Shown: in pieces, positions 23,960 through 33,591 of the stretch
Numbering within the stretch: the first letter of the stretch is position 1
Layout of the letters: each line of letters opens with the position of its first letter
Assembly (NCBI RefSeq): GCF_000472785.1
Contig: NZ_AXAL01000001.1
Location: 688,078-752,077, forward strand
Reading direction: 5' to 3'
Source of the DNA: Mesorhizobium loti CJ3sym
Lineage (GTDB): Bacteria; Pseudomonadota; Alphaproteobacteria; Rhizobiales; Rhizobiaceae
Length of the DNA stretch: 64,000 nt
Notes under the pieces: generated by a model
Told to the model about the DNA's origin: nothing
Databases searched by the model: none
The model's input: the letters and a program-made list of their open reading frames with translations, nothing else
Position numbers and translations under genes: made by a program

Positions 23960-26029
23960 TCAACTTTCGTGAAAATGATTGTAGACCAATTTGGCGACCT
24001 GTTCGGAAATGCCGTCGACTTTCCTCAGATCCTCGATTGCCGCACGGCTGACCGCCTTGGCGGTCCCGAACGCCAGCAGCAGCGCCCGCTTGCGGCCGGG
24101 GCCGATGCCGGCGATCTCGTCGAGCGGGCTCTTGACCATCTCCTTCTTGCGGCGGGCCCGGTGCGAGCCGATGGCAAAGCGGTGGACCTCGTCGCGCAGC
24201 CGCTGGACGAAATAGAGCACCGGGTCGCGCACAGGCAGTGAAAACGAGTCCTTGCCCCTGACGAAAAAGCGCTCGCGGCCGGCATCGCGGTCCTGGCCCT
24301 TGGCAATGCCGATGGCGACGACGCGATCCTCGATGCCGAGATCCGAGAGGATCTTGCGCACCGCCGTCATCTGGCCCTGGCCGCCGTCGATCAGTATGAC
24401 ATCGGGCCAGGCCGGGAAGCTGCCGGAGATATCGTCCTCGATGTCATCGGCCACCTCGCCTGCCGCCGCATCGTCGGCCACGACAACGTCGCCATGCTCC
24501 TTGAGCAATCGCGAAAAGCGCCGCTCCATCACCTCGCCCATCATGCCGAAATCGTCGCCCGGCGTGATCTCGGTCGAGCGGATGTTGAATTTCCGGTACT
24601 GGTTTTTCACGAAACCTTCCGGTCCCGCGACGACCATGGCGCCGACGGCATTGGTGCCCATAATGTGCGAGTTGTCGTAGACTTCGATGCGCACCGGCGG
24701 CTTGGCCAGGCCGAAAGTCTCGGCGAAACCGGCCAGCAACCTGCCTTGCGTCGACGTTTCGGCCAGCCGTCGGCCAAGCGCCTCACGCGCATTCTGCAGG
24801 GCGTTGTCGGTCAGGTCTTTCTTCTCGCCGCGCTGCGGTACCAAGATCGCCACCTTGCGCCCGGCTCGGGTCGAAAGCGCCTCAGCCAGCAATTCCTGAT
24901 CCTCGACGGTGTGCGACAGGAGAATGTTACGCGGCGTCGGCTTGTCGTCATAGAACTGCGCCAGGAAGGAGCCCAACACCTCAGCCGCCTCCAGCGCCGG
25001 GTCAGCCTTGGGGAAATAAGCGCGGTTGCCCCAGTTCTGGCCGGTGCGGAAGAAGAACACCTGGATGCAGACCTGGCCGCCCTCCTGATGGATGGCGAAG
25101 ACATCGGCCTCGTCGACGGTCGCCGGGTTGATGCCCTGATGGCTTTGCACATGGGACAGGGCGGCCAGCCGGTCGCGATAGATGGCGGCGCGTTCGAAAT
25201 CGAGGTCTTGCGATGCCTGCTGCATGGCGGCCGAGATTTCGGTCTTCACCTTCTGGCTGCGGCCGGACAAAAAATTCTTCGCCTCGGAGACCAGCTCGGC
25301 ATAGCCGTCATGCGAGATTTCGCCGGTACACGGGCCGGCGCAGCGCTTGATCTGGTAAAGCAGGCAGGGCCGGGTGCGGTTCTCGTAGAAGGAGTTGGTG
25401 CAGCTGCGCAGCAGGAAGGCGCGCTGCAGCGAATTGATGGTGCGGCCGACGGCGCCGGCCGAGGCAAATGGGCCGAAATAGTCGCCCTTGCGCGAGCGCG
25501 CACCGCGATGCTTGTAGATGCCGGGCGAGACATGATCACCGGTCAGAAGGATGTATGGAAACGACTTGTCGTCGCGCATCAGCACATTGAATCGCGGCCG
25601 CAAGCGCTTGATAAGATTGGCTTCGAGCAGCAGGGCCTCGATCTCGGTGCGGGTGACGACGAACTCCATCGTCGACGTCTCGCGCACCATGCGGCCGATG
25701 CGGTTGGTGTGGAAGCGGCCTTGCGCGTAGTTGGTGACGCGCTTCTTCAGGCTGCGTGCCTTGCCGACATAGAGGACGTCGCCGGTGGCGTTCATCATCC
25801 GGTAGACGCCAGGCGCATTGGGCAGCCGCTTCACCAGCGTCTGGATCACCTCGGCGCCGACCATGCCGTCGGCGTCACCAGCATGCGGCGTCCAGTCGAT
25901 GGCCGTGAAGGCGACATCCGGGCCGATCGGTTCAACGATCTCCTCGAGCGCCTCGTCCTCGAGGTCGATTTCGGGAGGAAGATCATCGGCGCCGCCGCGC
26001 GGCTTGTTCTTTTGGTCTAGAGGACTCAT
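23960..26029 (-). CDS. uvrC: Excinuclease ABC subunit C
   Basis: 689-residue UvrC, the nuclease of nucleotide excision repair. The GIY-YIG domain begins [20 protein letters not shown] near residue 72. The central Cys-rich [15 protein letters not shown], the UVR region, the RNase H-like second nuclease with [12 protein letters not shown], and the C-terminal helix-hairpin-helix ([13 protein letters not shown] ... [12 protein letters not shown]) follow. It is longer than Escherichia coli UvrC because of an acidic N-terminal extension of about 60 residues. The ATG at 26029 overlaps the stop of the SDR gene upstream (ATGA). Confidence 0.95.
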   Translation of the reverse strand: MSPLDQKNKPRGGADDLPPEIDLEDEALEEIVEPIGPDVAFTAIDWTPHAGDADGMVGAEVIQTLVKRLPNAPGVYRMMNATGDVLYVGKARSLKKRVTNYAQGRFHTNRIGRMVRETSTMEFVVTRTEIEALLLEANLIKRLRPRFNVLMRDDKSFPYILLTGDHVSPGIYKHRGARSRKGDYFGPFASAGAVGRTINSLQRAFLLRSCTNSFYENRTRPCLLYQIKRCAGPCTGEISHDGYAELVSEAKNFLSGRSQKVKTEISAAMQQASQDLDFERAAIYRDRLAALSHVQSHQGINPATVDEADVFAIHQEGGQVCIQVFFFRTGQNWGNRAYFPKADPALEAAEVLGSFLAQFYDDKPTPRNILLSHTVEDQELLAEALSTRAGRKVAILVPQRGEKKDLTDNALQNAREALGRRLAETSTQGRLLAGFAETFGLAKPPVRIEVYDNSHIMGTNAVGAMVVAGPEGFVKNQYRKFNIRSTEITPGDDFGMMGEVMERRFSRLLKEHGDVVVADDAAAGEVADDIEDDISGSFPAWPDVILIDGGQGQMTAVRKILSDLGIEDRVVAIGIAKGQDRDAGRERFFVRGKDSFSLPVRDPVLYFVQRLRDEVHRFAIGSHRARRKKEMVKSPLDEIAGIGPGRKRALLLAFGTAKAVSRAAIEDLRKVDGISEQVAKLVYNHFHES

Positions 26030-26790
26030 TCCGCCATGCCTGTCACATCGGGCGTCTGCCATGCAAGATGCTGGCCGCCATCGAGCGCGATCATCTGGCC
26101 GGTAACGGAGCGCGCGTCCCAGAGATAGCGGATGGTGGCGCCGAATTCCGGCAATTCCGGGCCGCGCTTCAGGATCAGGCCAGCGAGCTGTGCGTCAAAA
26201 TCGGAATCATCCTGGCGCACATTCTTCAGCGTCGGACCCGGACCGATTGCGTTGACGCGGATGCGCGGGCCGAGCGCCTGCGCCAACATCTGCGTTTGCG
26301 TCCACAACGCGGATTTGGACAGCGCATAGGAGAAATAGCGCGGCGTCGGCCGCCAGACGCGTTGGTCGATGACGTTGATGATCAGCCCCTCCTGCCCCGC
26401 CGGCAAGGAGCGGGCGAAATTCTGTGCCAACAGCGCCGGGGTTTTCACGTGAATGGCAAAGTGGCGGTCCCAGGCCTGCCAGTCGAAATCCTCGACCGAA
26501 TCGTCGACGAAAAGCGAAGCGTTGTTGACCAGCAGCGAGATCGGCCCCAGCGCGGCTTCCGCCTGGCCGACGAGGTCGCTGACGGCATCCATGTCGGTCA
26601 GGTCGGCGATCACCACCGCCGCGCGGCCGCCAGACTGGTTAATCCCTGCGGCCAGTGTATCCGCCTCATCGCGGGAGCCATTGGCGTGGATGGCGACTGC
26701 AAAACCATGGCTGGCGAGGTCTTCGACGATCGCCTTGCCAATCCGTTTCGCCCCGCCCGTCACCAGCGCCGCGGCAGTGGCTTTGCTCAT
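26026..26790 (-). CDS. SDR family oxidoreductase, pteridine-reductase-like
   Basis: 254-residue short-chain dehydrogenase. The NAD(P)-binding segment [11 protein letters not shown] with its basic residues is the form seen in pteridine reductase and FolM, then NNASLFVDD and catalytic Y-x3-K in [11 protein letters not shown]. It may reduce dihydrobiopterin or dihydromonapterin, but substrate assignment by motif is weak. It lies upstream of uvrC with an ATGA overlap, which is common in rhizobia. Confidence 0.82.
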   Translation of the reverse strand: MSKATAAALVTGGAKRIGKAIVEDLASHGFAVAIHANGSRDEADTLAAGINQSGGRAAVVIADLTDMDAVSDLVGQAEAALGPISLLVNNASLFVDDSVEDFDWQAWDRHFAIHVKTPALLAQNFARSLPAGQEGLIINVIDQRVWRPTPRYFSYALSKSALWTQTQMLAQALGPRIRVNAIGPGPTLKNVRQDDSDFDAQLAGLILKRGPELPEFGATIRYLWDARSVTGQMIALDGGQHLAWQTPDVTGMAE

Positions 26791-27203
26791 CTGTTGTCAA
26801 TCCTCAATTTCGGCCCGAAAACACGACGCCGACGAAATATGGCCTCGCATGCGTTAAACGGCATTCGCACCTGGGGCAGCATTGTGGCGAAACGCCCGGT
26901 TCGGCATATCGACTGGTCCTGGACTCGGAACCTCTGGACCGCAATATAGGATGCTGGACTCCTTGCACCAAGCGGTGTGCAGCGCAGCATAAGGTGGCTC
27001 CTGACATTTCGCTGTTGCGAAGATGCAACGTCAAGGTTCTGCCTCATTCGCGCCGGGGAATGACCCAAGTTCAGGTTCGCTTCAGCCGCATTTTGACACG
27101 ACATTTGGAACCGACGAACGCCAGATCCGTTTCACCCCCCGGACGGGTTGATGGCGATCGTGAGAAACAAGCCTGTGTCCTGTGGCTTAAGGAGTAAAGA
27201 ACA
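26791..27203. other. Intergenic region upstream of the Omp25-like gene
   Basis: 413 bases between divergent genes. No convincing gene, tRNA or hairpin was found. It must hold promoters for the SDR-uvrC unit and for the outer-membrane protein, whose AAGGAG ribosome site lies at its right end. Confidence 0.4.
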
Positions 27204-27857
27204 ATGCAAGCCAATCTTAAATTCGCACGGCCGCTGGCCGTCGCGCTCGGGCTCTTCGCCCTGGGTGGAACCGCTTATGCCGCGGATGTCGTCCAGGAAG
27301 AGCCCCCGGCACCCGCGCCGATTGCTGAACTGCCCGTCGCATCCTGGGCCGGCCCCTATGCCGGTCTGAGCGTCGGTTATGGCTTCGCCGGCCATGCCAA
27401 TCTGCGCGATGAAGGCAACAACGTCGGCACCAAGGGTTTTGTCGGCGGCGTGTTCGGCGGCTACCAGTGGCAGCAGGAGAACTTCGTGTACGGTGCTGAA
27501 GCCGATCTCGGCTACAACGGCGTCAAGGGTTCCAATGCTGGCGCCGACGCCAAGGGTGGCATCGAAGGATCGCTGCGTGCCCGTCTCGGTTATGCAGTGA
27601 CCCCGGACATCCTGCTGTACGGCACCGCCGGCGGCGCCATCAAGAACCAGAAGGTTGATGATGGCCTCGGCGATAGCGACAGCAAGACCATGCTTGGCTA
27701 CACGGCAGGTGTCGGCACCGACATCAAGATCACCGAAAACGTGTTCGGCCGTGTCGAATACCGCTACACCGACTTCGGCTCGAAGAGCTTCGACGGTATC
27801 GGCAAGGTCAAGTCGACCGACAACCGCGTCACCTTCGGCGTCGGTATGAAGTTCTAA
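27204..27857 (+). CDS. Outer-membrane beta-barrel protein, Omp25/RopB family
   Basis: 217 residues. The signal peptide ends ...GGTAYA-ADV. The mature protein is an eight-strand barrel of the Omp25/Omp31/RopB family with WAGPYAGLSVGYGF, VGGVFGGYQWQQ, ENFVYGAEADLGY, GSLRARLGYA, GRVEYRYTDFGSKSF and a terminal phenylalanine (VTFGVGMKF), the outer-membrane sorting signal. In rhizobia such proteins are abundant and contribute to envelope stability and host interaction. AAGGAG precedes the ATG. It is monocistronic with a strong terminator. Confidence 0.93.
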   Translation: MQANLKFARPLAVALGLFALGGTAYAADVVQEEPPAPAPIAELPVASWAGPYAGLSVGYGFAGHANLRDEGNNVGTKGFVGGVFGGYQWQQENFVYGAEADLGYNGVKGSNAGADAKGGIEGSLRARLGYAVTPDILLYGTAGGAIKNQKVDDGLGDSDSKTMLGYTAGVGTDIKITENVFGRVEYRYTDFGSKSFDGIGKVKSTDNRVTFGVGMKF

Positions 27858-27877
27858 GTCGTTCAAGCCACGACACG

Positions 27878-27908
27878 AAAAAGCCGGGCATTGCGCCCGG
27901 CTTTTTTT
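27878..27908 (+). terminator. Terminator after the Omp25-like gene
   Basis: GCCGGGC-ATTGC-GCCCGGC stem flanked by AAAAA and a run of seven T. Confidence 0.88.
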
Positions 27909-27920
27909 GTGGCTGGCGGT

Positions 27921-28517
27921 TCACGCCGGAATCGCCGGCTTCAGCTCAGGAAACTTTTCGTCGAAACGCGCCGCCCAGCGGGTCAACCGGCCATGGCCCT
28001 TTTCCCATTTGCCGGCGAAGCGCAGCGAAAGGTAGCCAAGACAGGCACGCAACGCCATCTGCCCGACCGTGATCTTCTTGGGCAGTTTCGGCGGGTTGGC
28101 GTTGAGCAGGTCGAGTGCTGCCGTGATCTTTGCCCACTGGCGGTCGAGCCAGGGCTGATAAACCATCTCTTCTGGCCGCGTGCGGCGCTCGTAGACCATC
28201 GACAGTGCGCAGTCACAGATGCCGTCGGCCAACGCCTCCAGCACTTCCGCTTCCAGCCGCTTGTCGGGATTGCGTGGAAACAGCGCGTTCTTCGAAATCC
28301 GGTTGAGATGCTGGGTGATGGCGCGGCTGTCGTAGACCGAACGGCCATCGTCGAGCACCAGCACCGGAATCTTGCCGAGCGGATTGGCACCGATCAGTTC
28401 GGCCGGTTTGTCCTCGGTCTTGACCGCAACCAGATCGATGGCGATGCCGGCATAGGCCGCGGCCATCCTTACCTTGGAACTGTAGGGAGAGGTGGATGCG
28501 TAGAGCAGCTTCGGCAT
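27921..28517 (-). CDS. Glutathione S-transferase family protein
   Basis: 198 residues. The thioredoxin-fold half has YASTSPYSSKVRMAAAYAGI with the N-terminal Ser of the GST active site, GKIPVLVLDDG with the cis-proline, and VYDSRAITQHLNR with the glutathione-binding DSR. An all-helical C-terminal half follows. It differs from the GST at 16676 by its serine active-site motif. It converges on the Omp25-like gene, sharing the terminator region. Confidence 0.88.
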   Translation of the reverse strand: MPKLLYASTSPYSSKVRMAAAYAGIAIDLVAVKTEDKPAELIGANPLGKIPVLVLDDGRSVYDSRAITQHLNRISKNALFPRNPDKRLEAEVLEALADGICDCALSMVYERRTRPEEMVYQPWLDRQWAKITAALDLLNANPPKLPKKITVGQMALRACLGYLSLRFAGKWEKGHGRLTRWAARFDEKFPELKPAIPA

Positions 28518-28938
28518 GATCGGCTTCCTGTTTGCAGACCCTCAGTGTTGACTGGACAGGCACTTGCGATCAACCGCCAGAACGCAAAAAAACTGCTGCC
28601 AGAAACCGGTCGCGGTTTCCGCCCAGGCATCACCACAAGCCTACGGGCTGTTACGCTGCAAATCACACACAGGCGACGGAAACAGGCTGAACGGAATCAG
28701 ACCTGCGTCGCGCTTCACACGCCCGAGGCATTGTGCCGGGACCTTCGCCAACACGACAAGGGAGAACCAGATCGGGCGAGCGAGGCAGCCAACTGGCGCG
28801 CCTCGCTCTGCTTGCCCCTCGGCCCCTTCCCGATGCTCAGCCCCGAGGGCTGAACCCGCTGCCGGATATGCTTCGACCCAGGGCGTCAGAGTGTCCTTTG
28901 CGAGTCCCGAAGGACACGCGACGCCCCAACGACCCGGT
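28518..28938. other. Intergenic region between GST and the histone-like gene
   Basis: 421 bases without a convincing gene. The only structure noted is the long hairpin at its right end (28881-28926), downstream of the histone-like gene. Confidence 0.4.
28881..28926 (-). terminator. Nested hairpin downstream of the histone-like gene
   Basis: Outer arms GGGCGTC (28881-28887) and GACGCCC (28920-28926) enclose inner arms GTGTCCTT (28891-28898) and AAGGACAC (28910-28917). There is no T run, so it may be a stability or Rho-linked structure rather than a simple terminator. Confidence 0.5.
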
Positions 28939-29403
28939 CTACTTCTTGGCCGGAGCCTTCGCCTTCGCAGGCGCTGCCTTGGCCTTCGGCGCGGCGGCTT
29001 TCTTCACCGCGGGCTTTGTCGCGGCCGCTGCTGCTTTCACAGCCGGCTTTGCCGCTGCCTTCGCGGCAGGCTTTGCCGCAGCCTTGGCGGGCGCTGCCTT
29101 CTTGGCCGCGGGTTTTGCCACAGCCTTGGCTGCCGGCTTCTTGGCCGGTGCTGCCTTGGCCGCCGGCTTTGCCGCTGCCTTGGCAGGCGCTGCCTTCTTC
29201 GCTGCCGGCTTCGCCACAGCCTTGACTGCAGCCGGCTTCTTTGCCGGTGCTGCCTTGGCTGCGGGCTTGGCTGCGGGCTTTGCCGCCGCCTTCGCAGGCG
29301 CTGCCTTCTTCACTGCCGTTGCGGCCTTCGCCGCGACTGCTTTTGCAGGTGCTTTCTTTGCCGGTGCCTTGGATGCCGGCGCTTTAGATGACTGCTTAGC
29401 CAT
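28939..29403 (-). CDS. Histone H1-like Lys/Ala/Pro-rich protein
   Basis: 154 residues, almost entirely Ala, Lys and Pro in repeats such as AAPAKAAAKPAAKAAPAKKP. Composition matches bacterial histone H1-like and AlgP-type proteins, which bind DNA nonspecifically. There is no globular domain. The ATG at 29403 follows GAAGGGG. The DNA is internally repetitive, so copy-number variation between strains is likely. It may act in nucleoid compaction, although direct evidence is absent. Confidence 0.75.
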   Translation of the reverse strand: MAKQSSKAPASKAPAKKAPAKAVAAKAATAVKKAAPAKAAAKPAAKPAAKAAPAKKPAAVKAVAKPAAKKAAPAKAAAKPAAKAAPAKKPAAKAVAKPAAKKAAPAKAAAKPAAKAAAKPAVKAAAAATKPAVKKAAAPKAKAAPAKAKAPAKK

Positions 29404-29928
29404 GTCATGCCCCTTCACGTTATGCCGATGGCCGTGAATGACCCCGGCGCGCAATGCATATCTGACTCGCGGCTCGCTAGCCAGCGAAGCAATGGTATGA
29501 TTTTCTCAGCTTAAATTTTGGTTGAGATCCGCACATGATCGCATTCGTCATCGCAAAAATCCTCTGTTGATCTTCTGATGCCATCAGCAATTTGACACCG
29601 GCATTCTCGATGCGAAGCTGCGAAGATTAGCGAGCAGCTTCACGCATGATCTTCGGTCGTGAACATCATGACCTGCCGTCTCATCGAGGCGATCATCTTC
29701 TGTGGGTGAACGGTCCGTGTGCTATGCGACGACCTATCTGAAGATCACCTTGTCAAGTGTGCTTCCGTCGCCGGTGACTGGTTGACAGATAACTCTGCTT
29801 GGCAGAGTATTCTGCACCAGCCATAAGTCTGCTTCGATTTCGACTCCATAAAAAGCAATCACGCTGTCCGCGAATCGCCTGGCCACATATGGCCACAGTC
29901 CAAGGCTTTGCCGCATTGGAGCCTCTAG
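29404..29928. other. Intergenic region with hairpin and operator
   Basis: 525 bases. It contains a hairpin GAAGCTGC (29614-29621) / GCAGCTTC (29634-29641) and a palindrome at 29792-29808 beside TTGACA. It serves as promoter region for the histone-like gene and for the winged-helix gene. No further gene is supported. Confidence 0.45.
29792..29808. promoter_or_regulatory. Palindrome ACTCTGC-N3-GCAGAGT
   Basis: Perfect 7-base arms immediately after a TTGACA hexamer (29782-29787), about 120 bases upstream of the winged-helix regulator, consistent with an operator overlapping a promoter. Confidence 0.55.
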
Positions 29929-30240
29929 ATGAGCGCTGACGATATTATCCACCAGAGCACACGGCTCAGGATCATGGCCGTGCTGAACAAGCTGGAAAGG
30001 CGCGAGGCACTGGAGTTCACCCAGTTGAAGGCGATGATCGACACCACTGATGGAAATCTCGGGGCACATCTCGATACGCTGGCCAGAGCGGGCTACGTCG
30101 ATATTGAAAAGCTGTTCGTCGGGCGTCGGCCGCAGACACGGGTCAAGGCAACAACGATTGGGCGGCGGGCCTTTCGCGGCCACATTGCCTTTCTTCGCAA
30201 GATCATCGATCAGGCCGAGCCGACACAACGCAGGAAATAG
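29929..30240 (+). CDS. Winged-helix DNA-binding protein (HTH_34-like)
   Basis: 103 residues composed of one winged helix: STRLRIMAVLNKLERREALE, FTQLKAMIDTTDGNLGAHLD (recognition helix) and YVDIEKLFVGRRPQTRVKAT (wing), then a C-terminal dimerisation helix. This is the small MarR/ArsR-like HTH_34 type. A palindrome lies about 120 bases upstream. It converges on a LysE exporter. The effector is unknown. Confidence 0.82.
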   Translation: MSADDIIHQSTRLRIMAVLNKLERREALEFTQLKAMIDTTDGNLGAHLDTLARAGYVDIEKLFVGRRPQTRVKATTIGRRAFRGHIAFLRKIIDQAEPTQRRK

Positions 30241-30247
30241 CACTGCC

Positions 30248-30862
30248 TCAGCGCGTGGCGACCACGGCGATGCCGGCGCCGATCATCACGCCGCCTGCCG
30301 CGCGGTTGACCCGGCGTACGATCCTGGGCGTGCGCAACAGATTGCGGGCGCGGCCGGCGAGAATCACATGCCCGCCGATCACCACAATTTCGACAGCCAG
30401 GATCACAGCCACCAGGATGCCGAGATGCGCTGATGTGAGCGAGGCCCCGACGATGTTGGGCAGCAGTGCCACATAGAACAGCGGCATTTTCGGATTGCCG
30501 AGATTGAGCGCGACACCCGTGGCAAAGATCGTCAGCAGGCCACGCCGCCCAGACACGGGCTGCAGCTCCGGCACGACCGGCGCGGCCGTCCAGAGCCTGA
30601 TGCCCATCCAGACCAGATAGGCCGCTCCGCCATAGCGAAGCACCGTCATGACGATTGCCATCTTGGCGGCGATGATCGACAGGCCGAAGGCAGCGAGCAT
30701 CAGGAAGATGAGGATGCCGACCACGGTACCGGCGCCATAGGCAATGCCCGACGCCGCGCCGCTGGAGATCGTGCGAGCGACGATCGTCATGTTGTCGGGG
30801 CCAGGGCTGGCGGCGAACACGAAGAAGGCGGCCGCGAAGGCAAGGATGGTGGCAAGGTCCAT
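30248..30862 (-). CDS. LysE family translocator
   Basis: 204-residue inner-membrane exporter of the LysE/RhtB family with about six hydrophobic segments. The signature ASPGPDNMTIVARTISSGAA lies near residue 14, and NLGNPKMPLFYVALLP is the second conserved segment. It would export an amino acid or related compound. The ATG at 30862 (MDLATILAF) follows GGGAGCC; earlier in-frame codons have no family counterpart. Confidence 0.88.
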   Translation of the reverse strand: MDLATILAFAAAFFVFAASPGPDNMTIVARTISSGAASGIAYGAGTVVGILIFLMLAAFGLSIIAAKMAIVMTVLRYGGAAYLVWMGIRLWTAAPVVPELQPVSGRRGLLTIFATGVALNLGNPKMPLFYVALLPNIVGASLTSAHLGILVAVILAVEIVVIGGHVILAGRARNLLRTPRIVRRVNRAAGGVMIGAGIAVVATR

Positions 30863-30939
30863 GAAGGCTCCCGAAACTAACGCGTTGCTCTCGGGTGAGA
30901 GGGTTAGCCGATTTGCCTGCCGGCGATAGCCCGAAAAAT

Positions 30940-31317
30940 TCAGCGCCTTCGCGACAGCAGCAGCGCGAGCGCAGCGGAGGCAGCGCCGAACAGGCAGGTG
31001 CCGCTCCACCCCCAGATCGAATAGGCAAGCCCTGCCAGACCCGAGCCGCAGGCGCCGCCCAGAATCATCGTCGCCATGAAGATGGTGTTCAGGCGGCTGC
31101 GGGCCGTCGGATCGAGAGCATGGATGCGCGCCTGGTTGGCGACCTGCGAAAACTGTACGCCGAGATCGAGGATCAGCACGCCGACGATCATCGCCGCCAG
31201 CGATCCCTGGAACAGGCCAAAGATGGCGAAGGCGGCAACCACCAGCCCGCCACCGATCGAGACGATGACATCAGGCCCGCGCCGGTCAGCGAAGCGGCCG
31301 GCGAGCGGAGCCGGCGC
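30940..31317 (-). pseudogene. MFS transporter remnant, C-terminal part
   Basis: About 126 codons encode APLAGRFADRRGPDV, the cytoplasmic loop of an MFS transporter, followed by three or four hydrophobic helices (AAFAIFGLFQGSLAAMIV, TIFMATMILGGACGSGLAGL, GTCLFGAASAALALLLS). A complete MFS protein is about 400 residues, so the first two thirds are missing. Upstream the frame runs into the terminator of the next gene and a stop codon (TAA), with no start. This is a deletion remnant rather than a short gene. Confidence 0.7.
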
Positions 31318-31336
31318 TTTGCTGTCAACACGGCAC

Positions 31337-31372
31337 GGAAAAGCGCCTGCGGCCAGTTAAGCCGCAGGCGCT
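31337..31372 (-). terminator. Terminator of the secreted-protein gene
   Basis: Perfect 12-base stem AGCGCCTGCGGC / GCCGCAGGCGCT with a 7-base loop, followed on the minus strand by TTTTCC. Confidence 0.8.
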
Positions 31373-31401
31373 AAAGGAAATCGATAGTGGGAAGGCCGCC
31401 C

Positions 31402-31854
31402 TTAACGCAGGACGCGGCAGCGGCCGTTGTAAACCAGCCAGCGGTCGAAGCCAGAGACGCAGAATTCGACGTTGTCGCCGATCGAGGCAAAGCCCTGGCC
31501 TTCCTCGATCAGGTACCAGATGGTCCGGTCACGGCCATCGGAGAGGCTGACGGTGGCTCCGCAATAGCGACGGCCGATCGGCCAGGTGTCGTTGGCCGGC
31601 AGATAGCGGTGCTGATGGATGCGGCGAAAATCAGTGATCTGCACATCGGGCAGATGCGGCACGTGATGCACCTGGTAGGAGAAGCGGCTGGAAATCTTGC
31701 TCAGCACCCAGGGCTGGCCGCAGACGCCGCCATCGTCGTCGGCATAGACGCCATAGTCGGCCGCCTGCACTGCCTGCGTGACGCCGAGGGGCGCGGCAAG
31801 CGGGGTGCAGAGCGAAATCAGGGCAGCAAGTGCGGATTTGGCGAAGCGAGTCAT
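31402..31854 (-). CDS. Secreted hypothetical protein with four cysteines
   Basis: 150 residues. A signal peptide (SALAALISLCTPLAAPLGVTQAVQA) is followed by a mature domain with cysteines in GGVCGQPW, RRYCGATV, VEFCVSGF and YNGRCRVL, probably two disulfides in the periplasm. GAGAGG precedes the ATG. The sequence is of the type found as a conserved rhizobial hypothetical; no function is known. Confidence 0.75.
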   Translation of the reverse strand: MTRFAKSALAALISLCTPLAAPLGVTQAVQAADYGVYADDDGGVCGQPWVLSKISSRFSYQVHHVPHLPDVQITDFRRIHQHRYLPANDTWPIGRRYCGATVSLSDGRDRTIWYLIEEGQGFASIGDNVEFCVSGFDRWLVYNGRCRVLR

Positions 31855-31972
31855 GGCAGCCTCTCAAGGTCGATTACGCGCACTGTGCGGATTCGCTCGG
31901 CGGCGGTCAAGCGGTTGCCTCCGGATCTTGCTCGCGTCGATGAACAAAGTGACGGCCTTGAGACCATCCAAC

Positions 31973-32827
31973 TTATTCGCGCTCGCCAGCCAGCCATTCC
32001 AGCGACCAATGCGCGGGCCTGCCCACGGCGAGCAATTTGTGCAGGGCTGGCAGCAGCGTGCGCAATTCGCCTTCAAGAATGAAGGGCGGGTTGACCACCA
32101 CCAGGCCGCTGCCATCGAGGCTCGGCTCCGAAGAGGCCGGCCTGATCTCGAATTCTATGTCGAGGATTTTCGGAATGCCGGATTGCTTCAGCGCTTTTCT
32201 AAAGGCGATGATCGCCTTGCGATCCTTGATCGGATACCACAGCGCATAGATGCCGCCGGGCCAGCGCTTGTATGCCCTTTCGAGCCCGTCGACGAGGCGA
32301 TCGAACTCACCCGGCTCCTCGAAGGGCGGATCGATCAGCACCAGGCCGCGCTTCTCCTTCGGCGGCAGATGCGCGCCGAGCGCCAGCCAGCCATCGAGCT
32401 CCATGACCCTGGTCTGGAAATCGCCGGCGAATTCGGCCTTGAGCTTCGCGACATCTTTCGAGTGCAACTCGATCGCCGACAACCGGTCCTGCTTGCGCAG
32501 GAGATGGCGTGCGAGCAGCGGCGAGCCCGGATATTTCTTCACGCCGCCCTCGGGATTGAGCGAGCGCACCGTCTCCAGATAGGCCGCCAGCAGCGCCCTC
32601 GTCTTGGCATCGAACGAGGCATCGATCAGCCGGCCGATGCCGCCATGCCACTCGCCGGTCTTCTGTGCTTCGACCGACGACAGATCGTAGCGGCCGATGC
32701 CGGCATGGGTATCGACGACGCGAAATGCCTTGTCCTTCTGTTTGAGATAGTCGAGCAGCCTTGTCAGCACGACATGCTTGACGACATCGGCGAAATTTCC
32801 GGCGTGATAGGCGTGGCGATAATTCAC
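31973..32827 (-). CDS. rlmJ: 23S rRNA (adenine-2030-N6)-methyltransferase
   Basis: 284 residues. RlmJ methylates A2030 of 23S rRNA. The start NYRHAYHAGNFADVVKHVVL is the family hallmark; VVDTHAGIGRYDL binds SAM, and LIDPPFEEPGEF is the DPPF catalytic motif. The GTG start overlaps the TGA of the membrane-protein gene upstream (GTGA), so the two are translationally coupled. Confidence 0.93.
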   Translation of the reverse strand: MNYRHAYHAGNFADVVKHVVLTRLLDYLKQKDKAFRVVDTHAGIGRYDLSSVEAQKTGEWHGGIGRLIDASFDAKTRALLAAYLETVRSLNPEGGVKKYPGSPLLARHLLRKQDRLSAIELHSKDVAKLKAEFAGDFQTRVMELDGWLALGAHLPPKEKRGLVLIDPPFEEPGEFDRLVDGLERAYKRWPGGIYALWYPIKDRKAIIAFRKALKQSGIPKILDIEFEIRPASSEPSLDGSGLVVVNPPFILEGELRTLLPALHKLLAVGRPAHWSLEWLAGERE

Positions 32828-33435
32828 TTGGATCCCCTGCCCCAGCGTGGCGGTGGCGGCTGCGAGTTCGGATTTTCCGGCCGGCCGCCACCGGAGCGCA
32901 AGGTCAGCAGGAAGCCGACCAAGCCGATCGCCATCAGCACGAAGCCGACCGGCCGCGCACGCCTGTCGGCCTCGCCCGCACCGGAGCGCAAAATGAGATC
33001 GACCGCGCGTATCGGAATGTCCTCGGCGTCACCCGGACCAACGGTGAAAGTATAGGGACCGGGACTGACGGTCGCGATAATACCGGCCTCATCGCGAAAA
33101 ATCTTGTCGGGCAGTTGCGGGCTGACCTGGCGCGGATTGTCCGAGTGGTTGAACTGCAGCGTCGAGGCAAGCGCCGTGCGGCCATTGGCGGCAGCGGTCA
33201 GCGTCAGCACGGTGCGCTGCTGTGAGACGATGCGCTCGGCCCGCGCCGTCAAATCGAGCAGCACTCGCACCGGCGCGTCGCGGACGGAGAGCGGCACCGT
33301 CACCGGTTTGAAATGGCCCTGCTCATAGACCCGCCAGGTGCCGATCTCATGGCCGGAGAAGTTGGAGATCGCCCAGGGATAGAGGGCGCCGGCGCCAATG
33401 CCGGTGAGCAGGATCAGGAAAAACAAGAAGCGCAT
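32824..33435 (-). CDS. Membrane-anchored hypothetical protein
   Basis: 203 residues with an N-terminal hydrophobic segment (MRFLFFLILLTGIGAGALYPWAI in part), a periplasmic beta-rich domain (VPLSVRDAPVRVLLDL ... VSPGPYTFTVGPG) and a second membrane helix near the C-terminus (VGFVLMAIGLVGFLLTL). It is coupled by overlap to rlmJ but has no evident functional tie to rRNA methylation. The family is unrecognised. Confidence 0.65.
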   Translation of the reverse strand: MRFLFFLILLTGIGAGALYPWAISNFSGHEIGTWRVYEQGHFKPVTVPLSVRDAPVRVLLDLTARAERIVSQQRTVLTLTAAANGRTALASTLQFNHSDNPRQVSPQLPDKIFRDEAGIIATVSPGPYTFTVGPGDAEDIPIRAVDLILRSGAGEADRRARPVGFVLMAIGLVGFLLTLRSGGGRPENPNSQPPPPRWGRGSK

Positions 33436-33591
33436 TCATATCACCATAAAGTATCGCAACCCTGCCAATAGCGCCCCGACGATCAAAAGGCGATGGCCTG
33501 GCAATCGGTTCAGCCTGCGTTGCCAACGCTTCGAAATTCGCGCAACGCTTCCGGCCAACGAAGCGACCACGGTGATGCCTCTTGATATCCC

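Noticed and set aside
24494..26020. A 508-codon open frame on the plus strand
   Set aside because: Antisense to uvrC, whose motifs are clear. No family resemblance was seen in the plus-strand product.
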